Below are positions 57,482 through 64,000 of a stretch of DNA of 64,000 nucleotides, piece by piece. Under the pieces are notes generated by a model. It had not been told where the DNA came from and searched no databases. It worked only from the letters and a program-made list of their open reading frames with translations. This DNA is from Bin5 sp009843665 (GTDB taxonomy: Bacteria; Chloroflexota; Anaerolineae; Caldilineales; Caldilineaceae). Where the stretch lies: NCBI GenBank assembly GCA_965220285.1, contig OZ244818.1:3720001-3784000 (forward strand). The letters run 5' to 3'. Every line of letters begins with the position of its first letter. Positions within the stretch are counted from its first letter, which is position 1. The position numbers were made by a program, and so were the translations under genes.

Positions 57482-58444
57482 TTAGCTGAACCTCGGTATG
57501 ACCTCCTCGGCAAATAGTATGGCGCTGTCTGTCCTGGGGAAATCTGCAAATTGTAGGATAATATGCTGGACGCCAAGATCCGCGAAGCCTCTCAGTTGCG
57601 CACTCACCTCATCCGGGGTACCCACAACCGAACCCCAGCCTATCGGGTAACCGAAACCGGGATCGTAGTGCAAGCTTGCTTCTGCGATCTGCTGAGCCTC
57701 CTCGCTTGTCGGAGCCACCGCAACGCAGGCCGACGCCCACGTCTTGACAATGGAGTCATAGTCGCGTCCCACGGCCTCGCAGTGCCCGCGCAGTAGGTCC
57801 AGCCGTTCACTGTAGCCTTCCAGCGGGCTGTGCCAGTTCCACCAATCGGCGTATTGGGCCGCATAGCGTAGCGTCAGTTTTGGGCCACCCCCGCCGATGC
57901 ACAGGGGGATAGGCGGGTCCGGTTTAGGTTCGCAGATCGCGTCTTGCACGTGGTAAAAGCGCCCTTGAAAAGTGGTACTTGGCTGGGTCCACATCAGGCG
58001 GAGGATTTGGGCTGCCTCTCCCATCCGATGAATGCGCGTTGCATCGGATGGAAAGTCATAACCGTAGGCGAGGTGTTCGTCTTCTACCCCCCCTGCGCCG
58101 AGACCTAGGATGAATCGCCCACCCGCAAGCGTTTGCAACGTAGCCGCCATCTTGGCCAGCAAAGCGGGCTGGCGAAACGACTGGTTCACTACCATACTGC
58201 CAAAGAGCAGCTCAGGGTATTTGCCCGCCAGGTGGGCTAGCATGGTCCAACACTCTAAGAGGTCCCTCATTGGATCCAGCGCCTCATGCCATGCCACAAA
58301 AAAATGGTCACCCACCCAGGCTGATGCAAATCGCCCATGGATGGCGTCCAGAAATGTGTATATCTGATCTCTGAAAATGCCCCCACGGCTTCCATCGAGT
58401 GGAAAAGTCGGGACCCTCCAGCCAAATTTGACGCTACCCTTCAT
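57482..58444 (-). CDS. LLM-class flavin (F420-type) oxidoreductase
   Basis: A 320-residue luciferase-like TIM-barrel oxidoreductase. The N-terminus is KFGWRVPTFPLDG, with RFILGLGAGGVEDEHLAYG and RMGEAAQILRLMW in the flavin-binding part and a late block GTPDEVSAQLRGFADLGVQHIILQ. Such enzymes use F420 or FMN for hydride transfer or oxygenation. ATG 58444 is set by the strong AGGAGG; the frame runs 66 bp further upstream. First gene of the LLM-ThDP-M81 group. Confidence 0.88.
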   Translation of the reverse strand: MKGSVKFGWRVPTFPLDGSRGGIFRDQIYTFLDAIHGRFASAWVGDHFFVAWHEALDPMRDLLECWTMLAHLAGKYPELLFGSMVVNQSFRQPALLAKMAATLQTLAGGRFILGLGAGGVEDEHLAYGYDFPSDATRIHRMGEAAQILRLMWTQPSTTFQGRFYHVQDAICEPKPDPPIPLCIGGGGPKLTLRYAAQYADWWNWHSPLEGYSERLDLLRGHCEAVGRDYDSIVKTWASACVAVAPTSEEAQQIAEASLHYDPGFGYPIGWGSVVGTPDEVSAQLRGFADLGVQHIILQFADFPRTDSAILFAEEVIPRFS

Positions 58445-58463
58445 CTCTGCACCTCCTGTCAAG

Positions 58464-58490
58464 AACGGGTCAGAATGTCCGCAGATCATC
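58464..58490. repeat. 27-bp direct repeat, copy upstream of the LLM gene
   Basis: Identical to 54146-54172; lies 20 bp before the LLM gene start. See the other copy. Confidence 0.75.
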
Positions 58491-58867
58491 TCCCTTGGAT
58501 AGGACTTCATACCCTGGCCAATTGAGACTAAGAAATAATTCGGTAAGGGTCGGCCGGAGGGCGCGACGCTTAAGCCGCTGCGCTTCTAATGCCGTCGCGC
58601 TGAAAGGGCGACGGACGCGCTGGTGGTAAGACAACGGACAAGCGCCCAAAAAGCGGCACGAAACGGTTGCTTTTCCAGCCCGAACGGGCTTTGCTCTCTC
58701 AGCACGATGGAGCTTCAGCCCCGTGCTGCCCGCTGGGATTCTATTACCGAATAAATTGCTTAAAGGAAACTACTAAGGCATTGAATATCTAGTGCCCAAG
58801 CGCTCTTGGATGTAGTAGAGTAAGAGATAAGAGCGAGCACATACAGTTTGACCGAGAGCAACTATAG
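58491..58867. other. Structured gap with several hairpins
   Basis: About 375 bp without a gene. It contains a hairpin with arms CCGTCGC/GCGACGG (58592-58614), AGCCCG-AA-CGGGCT (58677-58690), and an AGCACG/CGTGCT stem. Dense stems in a GC-rich block (58560-58740) could mark a non-autonomous mobile element or a structured RNA; neither is proven. Confidence 0.4.
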
Positions 58868-59008
58868 CGACTAGACCAAGAAAGCCTGATTGAGCTGATT
58901 CTGGTTATGCAGCAGCAGATGGCGACACAACAGGCGTTGATCCAGCAGATGCAGGATCAACTGGCGAAAGACAGTCACAACAGCGGCAAGCCTCCTAAAG
59001 TTCATAAG
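58868..59008 (+). pseudogene. IS66-like transposase N-terminal remnant
   Basis: The frame reads DQESLIELILVMQQQMATQQ, then LIQQMQDQLAKDSHNSGKPPK, which is the coiled-coil start of IS66-family transposases (typically ...LAKNSRNSSKPPSSD). After KVHK the sequence changes into unrelated DNA, at the left copy of a 29-bp direct repeat. The bulk of the transposase is missing. Confidence 0.65.
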
Positions 59009-59037
59009 CCAAGAGGCCTTCCCGGCTTCTCCCGTAA
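59009..59037. repeat. 29-bp direct repeat, left of the aldo/keto reductase gene
   Basis: Core GGCCTTCCCGGCTTCT; matches 60225-60253 at 27 of 29 bases. It abuts the IS66 remnant. Confidence 0.7.
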
Positions 59038-59107
59038 TCCTGATTGCGGCGATCGTCTGGTCGCTGGTGTACACACGGCGGCGGCCGGTGCGCTGACCTG
59101 CGTTTTT

Positions 59108-60091
59108 CTATACCGCCTGGGGCGCATCGACGTAGGTCGGCACGCCCTCCTCGGCAAAGATGCGGTCGATCTCGGCCCGCTCTTCGTCCGTAAGCTTCCA
59201 ATCGACAGCAGCCACGTTCTCCTCGAGTTCCGACCGGTTGCGTATGCCGACCAGCGCCACCGTCAGCGCAGGGTGGCCCAACACCCACGCGATAGCCAGT
59301 TGCGCCACGGACCTCCCAGCACGCCCGGCGAGCGTTTTCAATCGCTCGGTACAGCGCAGCTCCTTGAGAAAGTGCTCCCGCTCAAAGAGCGGCAGATTGA
59401 ACGCGTCGCCTGCTGAGCGCCAGTCCCCTTCCTCAAACGTCGTGTCCGGCGTAAACGCGCCGGTGAGCAAGCCAAATCCCAGCGTGCCGTAGGCCATATA
59501 CCCGATCCCCTGCTCCAGACAGTAGGGCAGCACCTGCGCCTCCATGCGCCGGTCGAACATGTGATATCCGACCTGGTTGGCCGTCAGGTGCCCGTGTCGC
59601 TCGCACTCTTCCATCATCTCCACCGTAAAGTTGGAGACCCCATAGTGGCGGATCTTGCCTGCCGTTTTCAACTCTTCCAGCGCGCCCATCGTCTCGGCGA
59701 ACGGGGTTTCGTGGTCTGGCCAGTGGATCAGCAGCAGGTCGATCCAGTCGGTATTCAGGCGCTGGAGGCAGCCTTGGGTTCTGGCCAGCACCCACTCACG
59801 CGTCGAGTCCCGCGCGGGGGTGCCGTCGACTTTGAAGCCCACCTTGGTCACCAGGACGACCTCCTTGCGCCGGGCGCCCAGCGCGCGGCCCAGGATCTCT
59901 TCCGAGTGGTAGGGGCCGTAGACTTCTGCAGTGTCGAACAGCGTGATACCGTTGTCGATCGCGGCGCCGACGGCCGCGCTGGCCTCATCTACATCGATGT
60001 GGCCGTATTCGGTCGTGCTCATCTCCCACGTGCCGAACCCCAGCGCCGAACTGACCAGATCGGTGTCGCCAAATCGCCGTTGCTCCATCAT
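59108..60091 (-). CDS. Aldo/keto reductase
   Basis: A 327-residue NAD(P)H-dependent reductase with the complete catalytic tetrad: D53 and Y58 (FDTAEVYGP), K83 (VTKVGF) and H123 (LLIHWPD). The NADP-binding tail is seen near VALVGIRNRSELEEN. ATG 60091 (MMEQRRFG) with AGGA before it is preferred over a longer frame from 60175. It is flanked by the 29-bp direct repeats, suggesting that it came in with a mobile element. Confidence 0.92.
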   Translation of the reverse strand: MMEQRRFGDTDLVSSALGFGTWEMSTTEYGHIDVDEASAAVGAAIDNGITLFDTAEVYGPYHSEEILGRALGARRKEVVLVTKVGFKVDGTPARDSTREWVLARTQGCLQRLNTDWIDLLLIHWPDHETPFAETMGALEELKTAGKIRHYGVSNFTVEMMEECERHGHLTANQVGYHMFDRRMEAQVLPYCLEQGIGYMAYGTLGFGLLTGAFTPDTTFEEGDWRSAGDAFNLPLFEREHFLKELRCTERLKTLAGRAGRSVAQLAIAWVLGHPALTVALVGIRNRSELEENVAAVDWKLTDEERAEIDRIFAEEGVPTYVDAPQAV

Positions 60092-60180
60092 ATACGTCCT
60101 GTTCTTGTGCGTGACAGCGGCGCGTACGCCTCGCGCACCTTTATTGGAAAAGCCGGATTGAGCACTGGATGGCAAAGTAT

Positions 60181-60208
60181 TCGCCCCTCAGCCCAGGCTG
60201 AGGGGCGA
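60181..60208. terminator. Perfect 13-bp hairpin between two minus-strand genes
   Basis: TCGCCCCTCAGCC and its exact reverse complement with a 2-nt gap. It lies downstream of the binding-protein gene (60270-61898) and upstream of the aldo/keto reductase gene. Very stable stem; no long T-run follows, so terminator function is probable but not certain. Confidence 0.5.
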
Positions 60209-60224
60209 ATATCCTGGCTAAAGT

Positions 60225-60253
60225 CCAAGGGGCCTTCCCGGCTTCTTCCGTAA
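60225..60253. repeat. 29-bp direct repeat, right of the aldo/keto reductase gene
   Basis: Partner of 59009-59037, two mismatches. Confidence 0.7.
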
Positions 60254-60269
60254 GTCGTATCCTTTTGGC

Positions 60270-61898
60270 CTACTCCTCCTCAATATACCATAAATGGATC
60301 TCGCGCCAGAGCCTATTGGTGTCAACCGCGTCGAGCGACTGGCCCTTGACCTTGGCGTTGAAGATGGCGGGCCAATGGGTGAAAAACAACTCTATCACCG
60401 GCGCCTCGTCCATAATCATCGCCTGGATCTCGTTGTAGATGGGCTGGCGCTGCTCCACAGAGGCGTAGGAGAGTCCCTCCTCGATCAGCGCGTCCAGTTT
60501 CGGGTTTGAGATGCAGGGGAAGTTGTTGGCGCCTTCCGAGTGCATCATCCAGTGGGGATCCGGGTCTATAGCGCCGTGTTCAAAGGCGATCATAGCGGCA
60601 TCCATCTCGCACTTGCGCATGCCATCCAGGATAGCCGCCACGGGCGTCTCCACGAGGAAGATCTCGACGCCTATGTCGGCCCACAACTGCTGCGCCAACT
60701 CGATGACCGGGATGAACTGCTGGTTACCGGCGCCCACATGGACATTGAAAGAGAGCCTCTCACCCTCCTTCTCGCGTACCCCGTCACCGTCCTCGTCCAC
60801 CCAACCTGCCTCGTCCAGCAGCTCCATGGCCTTTTCCGGGTCGAACTCGTACCGTGGGATGTCCGGGTTGTAGTAGTCCGGGTATATGGGGGACAGGTTA
60901 GAATGGGCTACCTGGGCCTGGCCGAACCAGAGGTCGTCGATGATCCTTTGTCGGTCAAGGCCCCAGTACAATGCCTGGCGCACCCGCTTGTCCGACAACT
61001 GCGGTATGGTGTTGTTGAGCGGAATCAGGAAGGGTCCCGCCCCAGCTTGAGAAATGCTCGTAAACCTCGGGTCGTTGGCCAGACGCACGTTGTCCTCCAT
61101 CAGCAATGGCCAGGCGGTCCCGTCGGCGTCGCCCGACTCAAGGGCGATGGTGCGCACCGAAGCCTCGGGCACGACGTCGACCCGCAAAAAGTCGAGATTG
61201 GGCCGCCCCCGAAAGTGGTCGTCGAACGCCTCCAGCAGCGTGAACTGCGACGGGTGCCATTCCACGAGCTTAAAAGAGCCGGTACCGATGGGGGCCGTCG
61301 CGTACACTTCCTCGCCCACCTCCGCGTGATAGTCCGATTGTACAATACGCAGGATCGCCCCTAAAACGAGAAAGGCGGCATCTACCTGCACCATGTTGAT
61401 GACGGCGGTATAGTCATCCACACACTCGACGGAATCGATTTTTGACAAGACGCCGACCACTGGCGCAGCGTTTTCCGGGTCACGGTAGAAGTCGAACGTA
61501 TACTTGACGTCCCTGCACGTGAAATCGGCGCCATTGTGAAACTTGACGCCCTCACGTAGCGGGAAGGTGTAGGTCAGGCCGTCTTCGGAGATGTCGTAGG
61601 ACTCGGCCAGCACCGGTACGACCGTATTTGAAGCGTCTATCTCCACCAGCCCGTTGTGGATTTGCATGAGCGCCGGCCGGATGGCGCTTGGGATGGCGCC
61701 GAGTCCAGGGCTGAGGCTGAAGGCGTCGTGGTGGCCCATCAGACGGAGAGTTCCACCCTGAGGTGGCCCCGTGGATGCCGCCTCCTCTTCGACCATTTCT
61801 TCCTCAACGGCCGTCGGCTGCTGGACGACGCAGCCTGCCAACATCAGAACGCTAATAATCAGCAACACCAACGACTTTCGCCAATTTGTGTTAGACAT
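60270..61898 (-). CDS. ABC transporter substrate-binding protein, family 5 (peptide type)
   Basis: A 542-residue exported lipoprotein with Sec signal and lipobox LMLAGC. The body is homologous to the binding protein at 4120-5769 (TFPLREGVKFHNGADFTCRDV; VGEEVYATAPIGTGSFKLVEW; QALYWGLDRQRIIDDLW), with about the same length. It presumably captures the compound handled by the neighbouring enzymes. AGGAGG precedes the ATG. No permease or ATPase gene is adjacent on this side, unless they lie beyond the window. Confidence 0.92.
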   Translation of the reverse strand: MSNTNWRKSLVLLIISVLMLAGCVVQQPTAVEEEMVEEEAASTGPPQGGTLRLMGHHDAFSLSPGLGAIPSAIRPALMQIHNGLVEIDASNTVVPVLAESYDISEDGLTYTFPLREGVKFHNGADFTCRDVKYTFDFYRDPENAAPVVGVLSKIDSVECVDDYTAVINMVQVDAAFLVLGAILRIVQSDYHAEVGEEVYATAPIGTGSFKLVEWHPSQFTLLEAFDDHFRGRPNLDFLRVDVVPEASVRTIALESGDADGTAWPLLMEDNVRLANDPRFTSISQAGAGPFLIPLNNTIPQLSDKRVRQALYWGLDRQRIIDDLWFGQAQVAHSNLSPIYPDYYNPDIPRYEFDPEKAMELLDEAGWVDEDGDGVREKEGERLSFNVHVGAGNQQFIPVIELAQQLWADIGVEIFLVETPVAAILDGMRKCEMDAAMIAFEHGAIDPDPHWMMHSEGANNFPCISNPKLDALIEEGLSYASVEQRQPIYNEIQAMIMDEAPVIELFFTHWPAIFNAKVKGQSLDAVDTNRLWREIHLWYIEEE

Positions 61899-62148
61899 CT
61901 GTCTTTCCTCCTATGGATGAATGTCTTTGTCCCCTAAAGAGGCAATTGTCCAAAACTTTGTGAGCACGCTTCTTGAACGATCTCTCAAACGGTCACCTCC
62001 TTGGCTCAATCTATGATTTCCCGCTGCTGAATAGCTTGAGGGTTGGAGTTTCAACTCTCTTTCGTCCATCTTCACCTCCATCTGCGGCTGAGCAGGTGAC
62101 AACTGGTGACGCAATAGTTTTCTGATCTAGCGCCGTCTTTACATCAGA
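61899..62148. other. Intergenic region
   Basis: About 250 bp between two minus-strand genes. No gene accepted; no clear promoter or terminator was found. Confidence 0.4.
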
Positions 62149-63690
62149 TTACCCTTCTACCTGGATGAATACCTGATCGCCGCGCAGCTCAACAGGGTAC
62201 GTTTCTAAGTCTTTAGTGACGGGTGCAGACAATGCTTTGCCTGTTTCGATATCGAAGCGCCCTAGATGCAGTGGGCATTCGATACAGCCATCGAAGACAA
62301 AACCCGCGGCTAATTCGGTTTCTTCATGGGTGCATAAACCATCGCTGGCAAAGAAGGCGTGAGGACCCAAACGATAAATGGCGTACGTGTGGCCATTGTA
62401 GTCAAAGCCAAGCACGTCTTCCACTTCGATATCTGAAACGTTACAGACCTCGACCCAACTGCTTTCTTCGGCATCTGTGTTTACAGCCGTTGCTGTGCGG
62501 CTCTCTTCAATCGATGTGTCCACAGACTCAACGGGTTCACGAGTGCCGTCTCTCACGTTTCCTACCGGTTCGTCGCTTAACGCGCTGCTTGACGTGACAA
62601 CGCCGCCTATGGGGATGTCGAACGCTTCAACCGTTGTGCCGGCGTCAGGAATAGGGCGCTTTATGTAATAATCCGGGTCTTTGGTCGCTTGCTTGTACAA
62701 GGCCGGGATCATCTCCTTGTAGGCTTGCCACAGGCTCCGATACGGCGGCGGTGTTTGTGATTTCATCAGCTCGTGCAAGTCAGCCAAAGCATGGTAGGGA
62801 ACCATGGGTATGACGTGGTGTTCGATATGATAATTCATGTTCATATACAGATAGCGGAACACCGGATTCAGATAGATCGTGCGCGTATTTTCGCGGTGGT
62901 CATTCGTATCTTCACCCAAACCGGCGTGTTGCGTTACGGCCAGCATTTGTTCCACAAATGCACCGTAAAAGCGGGGAAGCCACACGAACATCATCGGCAG
63001 AAAGCTGCCGACCGCCACCGCCCACACCGCAAAAGCCGCTACAATACCCAGATAAATCCGGCTCGTCCAGATCACTTTGGGTAGCTCAGAGGCGGGTACA
63101 AAGCTTCGGACATCGTCGCCGATTTGCCCGGCAGCATGTCTGATCACACGCTGTACTTCTAGAACGCCCCGCAGAAAGAAAAAGTCCATCGCAAAGATAA
63201 GCAGATCGGCTGGCCGTTGAACCTGGATTTCGGGGTCATAACCCACGAGATAGGTGTTGGTATGATGGCGGGCATGGCTCCAACGCCAGAGGTTAGCTTC
63301 ACGTATGGTCATGAAGGAGCTGATATGGTAAAAGAGCTCGTTTAGCCAGCGTGTGCGAAACACCGTGCCATGGCCACACTCGTGCCATCGCGCGTCGGAT
63401 GAGGAGTAGAGCGTCCCATAGATGAAAAAGGCGAGAATCGCCCACCAGGTGCCCCAGGAGATCCAGGCCAGGTAGCCGCTCACCCCAAGCAGGATGATCC
63501 ACAGGCCAAAATCGAGGAGACCGTAGCGGTTGGTGCGCTGCATCAGTGCTTTGAGTTGGTCGCGGGGGATATCGGGGGACCACCACGCTTGTTCGACCTT
63601 TTCTTCGATGGCGCCATCGTCGAGGGGGATATTTGTTTTGTATGTGCTGATCAGACGATAGTCCCGTGAGGGGAAGTTGCGTATTGCCAA
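62149..63690 (-). CDS. Membrane fatty acid desaturase fused to a Rieske [2Fe-2S] domain
   Basis: A 513-residue two-domain protein. The N-terminal part is an integral-membrane di-iron desaturase/hydroxylase with three His boxes: H103-H107 (HECGH), H139-H143 (HARHH) and H288-H292 (HIEHH), and several hydrophobic segments. A variable linker (about 350-410) leads to a C-terminal Rieske domain with C453/H455 and C472/H475, close to GRFD. Most such oxygenases get electrons from a separate ferredoxin or cytochrome b5; here the donor is built in. Substrate unknown (fatty acyl, alkane or N-methyl type). TTG 63690 follows AAGGAG. Confidence 0.9.
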   Translation of the reverse strand: MAIRNFPSRDYRLISTYKTNIPLDDGAIEEKVEQAWWSPDIPRDQLKALMQRTNRYGLLDFGLWIILLGVSGYLAWISWGTWWAILAFFIYGTLYSSSDARWHECGHGTVFRTRWLNELFYHISSFMTIREANLWRWSHARHHTNTYLVGYDPEIQVQRPADLLIFAMDFFFLRGVLEVQRVIRHAAGQIGDDVRSFVPASELPKVIWTSRIYLGIVAAFAVWAVAVGSFLPMMFVWLPRFYGAFVEQMLAVTQHAGLGEDTNDHRENTRTIYLNPVFRYLYMNMNYHIEHHVIPMVPYHALADLHELMKSQTPPPYRSLWQAYKEMIPALYKQATKDPDYYIKRPIPDAGTTVEAFDIPIGGVVTSSSALSDEPVGNVRDGTREPVESVDTSIEESRTATAVNTDAEESSWVEVCNVSDIEVEDVLGFDYNGHTYAIYRLGPHAFFASDGLCTHEETELAAGFVFDGCIECPLHLGRFDIETGKALSAPVTKDLETYPVELRGDQVFIQVEG

Positions 63691-63729
63691 TTATTCTCCT
63701 TCGCACGATCAAAATCGGATCTGTACATC

Positions 63730-63750
63730 ATGCGGAATCTGATTCCGCAT
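63730..63750. promoter_or_regulatory. Perfect 21-bp palindrome, candidate operator
   Basis: ATGCGGAATC-T-GATTCCGCAT, 10-bp perfect arms around one base. It lies directly downstream of the -10 box and 40 bp before the desaturase start, so a bound repressor would block transcription start. The regulator family cannot be told. Confidence 0.65.
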
Positions 63751-63752
63751 CT

Positions 63753-63781
63753 ATCATACAATATATAAACCTACCTGTCAA
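63753..63781 (-). promoter_or_regulatory. Near-consensus sigma70 promoter of the desaturase-Rieske gene
   Basis: On the minus strand: TTGACA (63776-63781), 17-bp spacer, TATGAT (63753-63758), followed at once by the palindrome at 63730-63750. The strongest promoter match in the window. Confidence 0.75.
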
Positions 63782-63998
63782 AACGCGATTCGTCGCCCAC
63801 GATACGTCTGCAAAGATAGACAAACCCCGTGCAAGAAGGAACGACGACCATCCGTGCCTGGCTCTTTCCGGGCAGAATATGGGTGATGGTCAAGACTGTG
63901 AAGAATCGGTTGTGCCCACGTTTAGGCTCCCAGATTTCGGCGAGTTCGAGGATGCGTCCACAGCGAGGGCACTGAAGAGGGTCGTAGCCAAAACCCTT
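63771..63998 (-). CDS. Transposase-like zinc-ribbon protein, C-terminal end (partial)
   Basis: The frame enters from the right window edge and ends at a stop at 63771. It contains GFGYDPLQCPRCGRILELAEIW, a CxxC zinc-ribbon stretch near the end of IS91/Y2-type transposases, where the pattern DPxxCPxCGGxM...W is usual. The last 40 residues are not recognised. The stop overlaps the -35 box of the desaturase promoter, which reads in the same direction. Identification is by pattern only; what lies beyond the edge would decide it. Confidence 0.5.
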   Translation of the reverse strand, partial: KGFGYDPLQCPRCGRILELAEIWEPKRGHNRFFTVLTITHILPGKSQARMVVVPSCTGFVYLCRRIVGDESRFDR

Positions 63999-64000
63999 TT

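Overview
The window is a GC-rich, gene-dense stretch of a bacterial chromosome. It looks like an uncultured heterotroph of the Chloroflexota (Anaerolineae/Caldilineaceae-like). That placement is an inference from style: Tat- or Sec-exported solute-binding lipoproteins with Ala/Pro-rich linkers behind the lipid cysteine, a RodZ-like HTH/membrane protein with a Thr-Pro linker, many ABC importers, and PhyH, LarA-domain, M81, LLM and Gfo/Idh enzymes. No rRNA, tRNA or ribosomal protein gene was recognised, so lineage is not proven.

Layout. 1-3.6 kb: 3' end of a PhyH-type dioxygenase, an HD-domain protein, a LarA-domain protein and a frameshifted AAA ATPase. 3.8-9.3 kb: a peptide-type ABC importer (binding protein and two permeases) whose permease genes are separated by a 1.3-kb accessory insert. 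9.5-14.1 kb: a complete ribose-type sugar importer with overlapping genes. 14.7-20.7 kb: Gfo/Idh oxidoreductase, a broken group II intron and intergenic repeats, then a sugar isomerase/epimerase, a class A beta-lactamase-like hydrolase and a D-aminoacylase-like amidohydrolase. 20.8-25.9 kb: DUF1992 protein, two tandem CPBP proteases, argH and an XRE/MmyB regulator. 26.6-28.7 kb: the two ATPases of a peptide importer. 28.9-32.3 kb: amidase, RodZ-like protein, metallophosphoesterase. 32.6-36.1 kb: a sugar importer without its own ATPase. 36.6-46.2 kb: a patchy region of small membrane proteins, a catalase remnant, a WS/DGAT acyltransferase, a branched-chain amino acid-type binding protein, a decayed LuxR gene and a methyltransferase, with several gene-poor kilobase gaps. 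46.9-48.4 kb: an intact-looking ISKra4-type insertion sequence with an 8-bp target duplication. 48.6-51.8 kb: E2-E1alpha-E1beta of a 2-oxoacid or acetoin dehydrogenase. 51.9-63.7 kb: a minus-strand catabolic-looking block: tandemly duplicated Gfo/Idh gene, M81 protein, ThDP enzyme, LLM oxidoreductase, aldo/keto reductase, peptide-type binding protein and a fatty acid desaturase fused to a Rieske domain. The right edge holds the 3' end of a transposase-like gene.

How it fits together: the window mostly describes import and oxidation of organic nutrients. The 52-64 kb block is the best candidate for an undescribed pathway: six different redox or hydrolytic enzymes share one strand, two of its transcription units carry the same 27-bp upstream sequence, and the desaturase-Rieske gene has a near-consensus promoter abutting a perfect 21-bp palindrome. 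The block is bordered and interrupted by IS remnants and direct repeats, which suggests it was assembled by mobile elements. Its substrate cannot be read from sequence alone.
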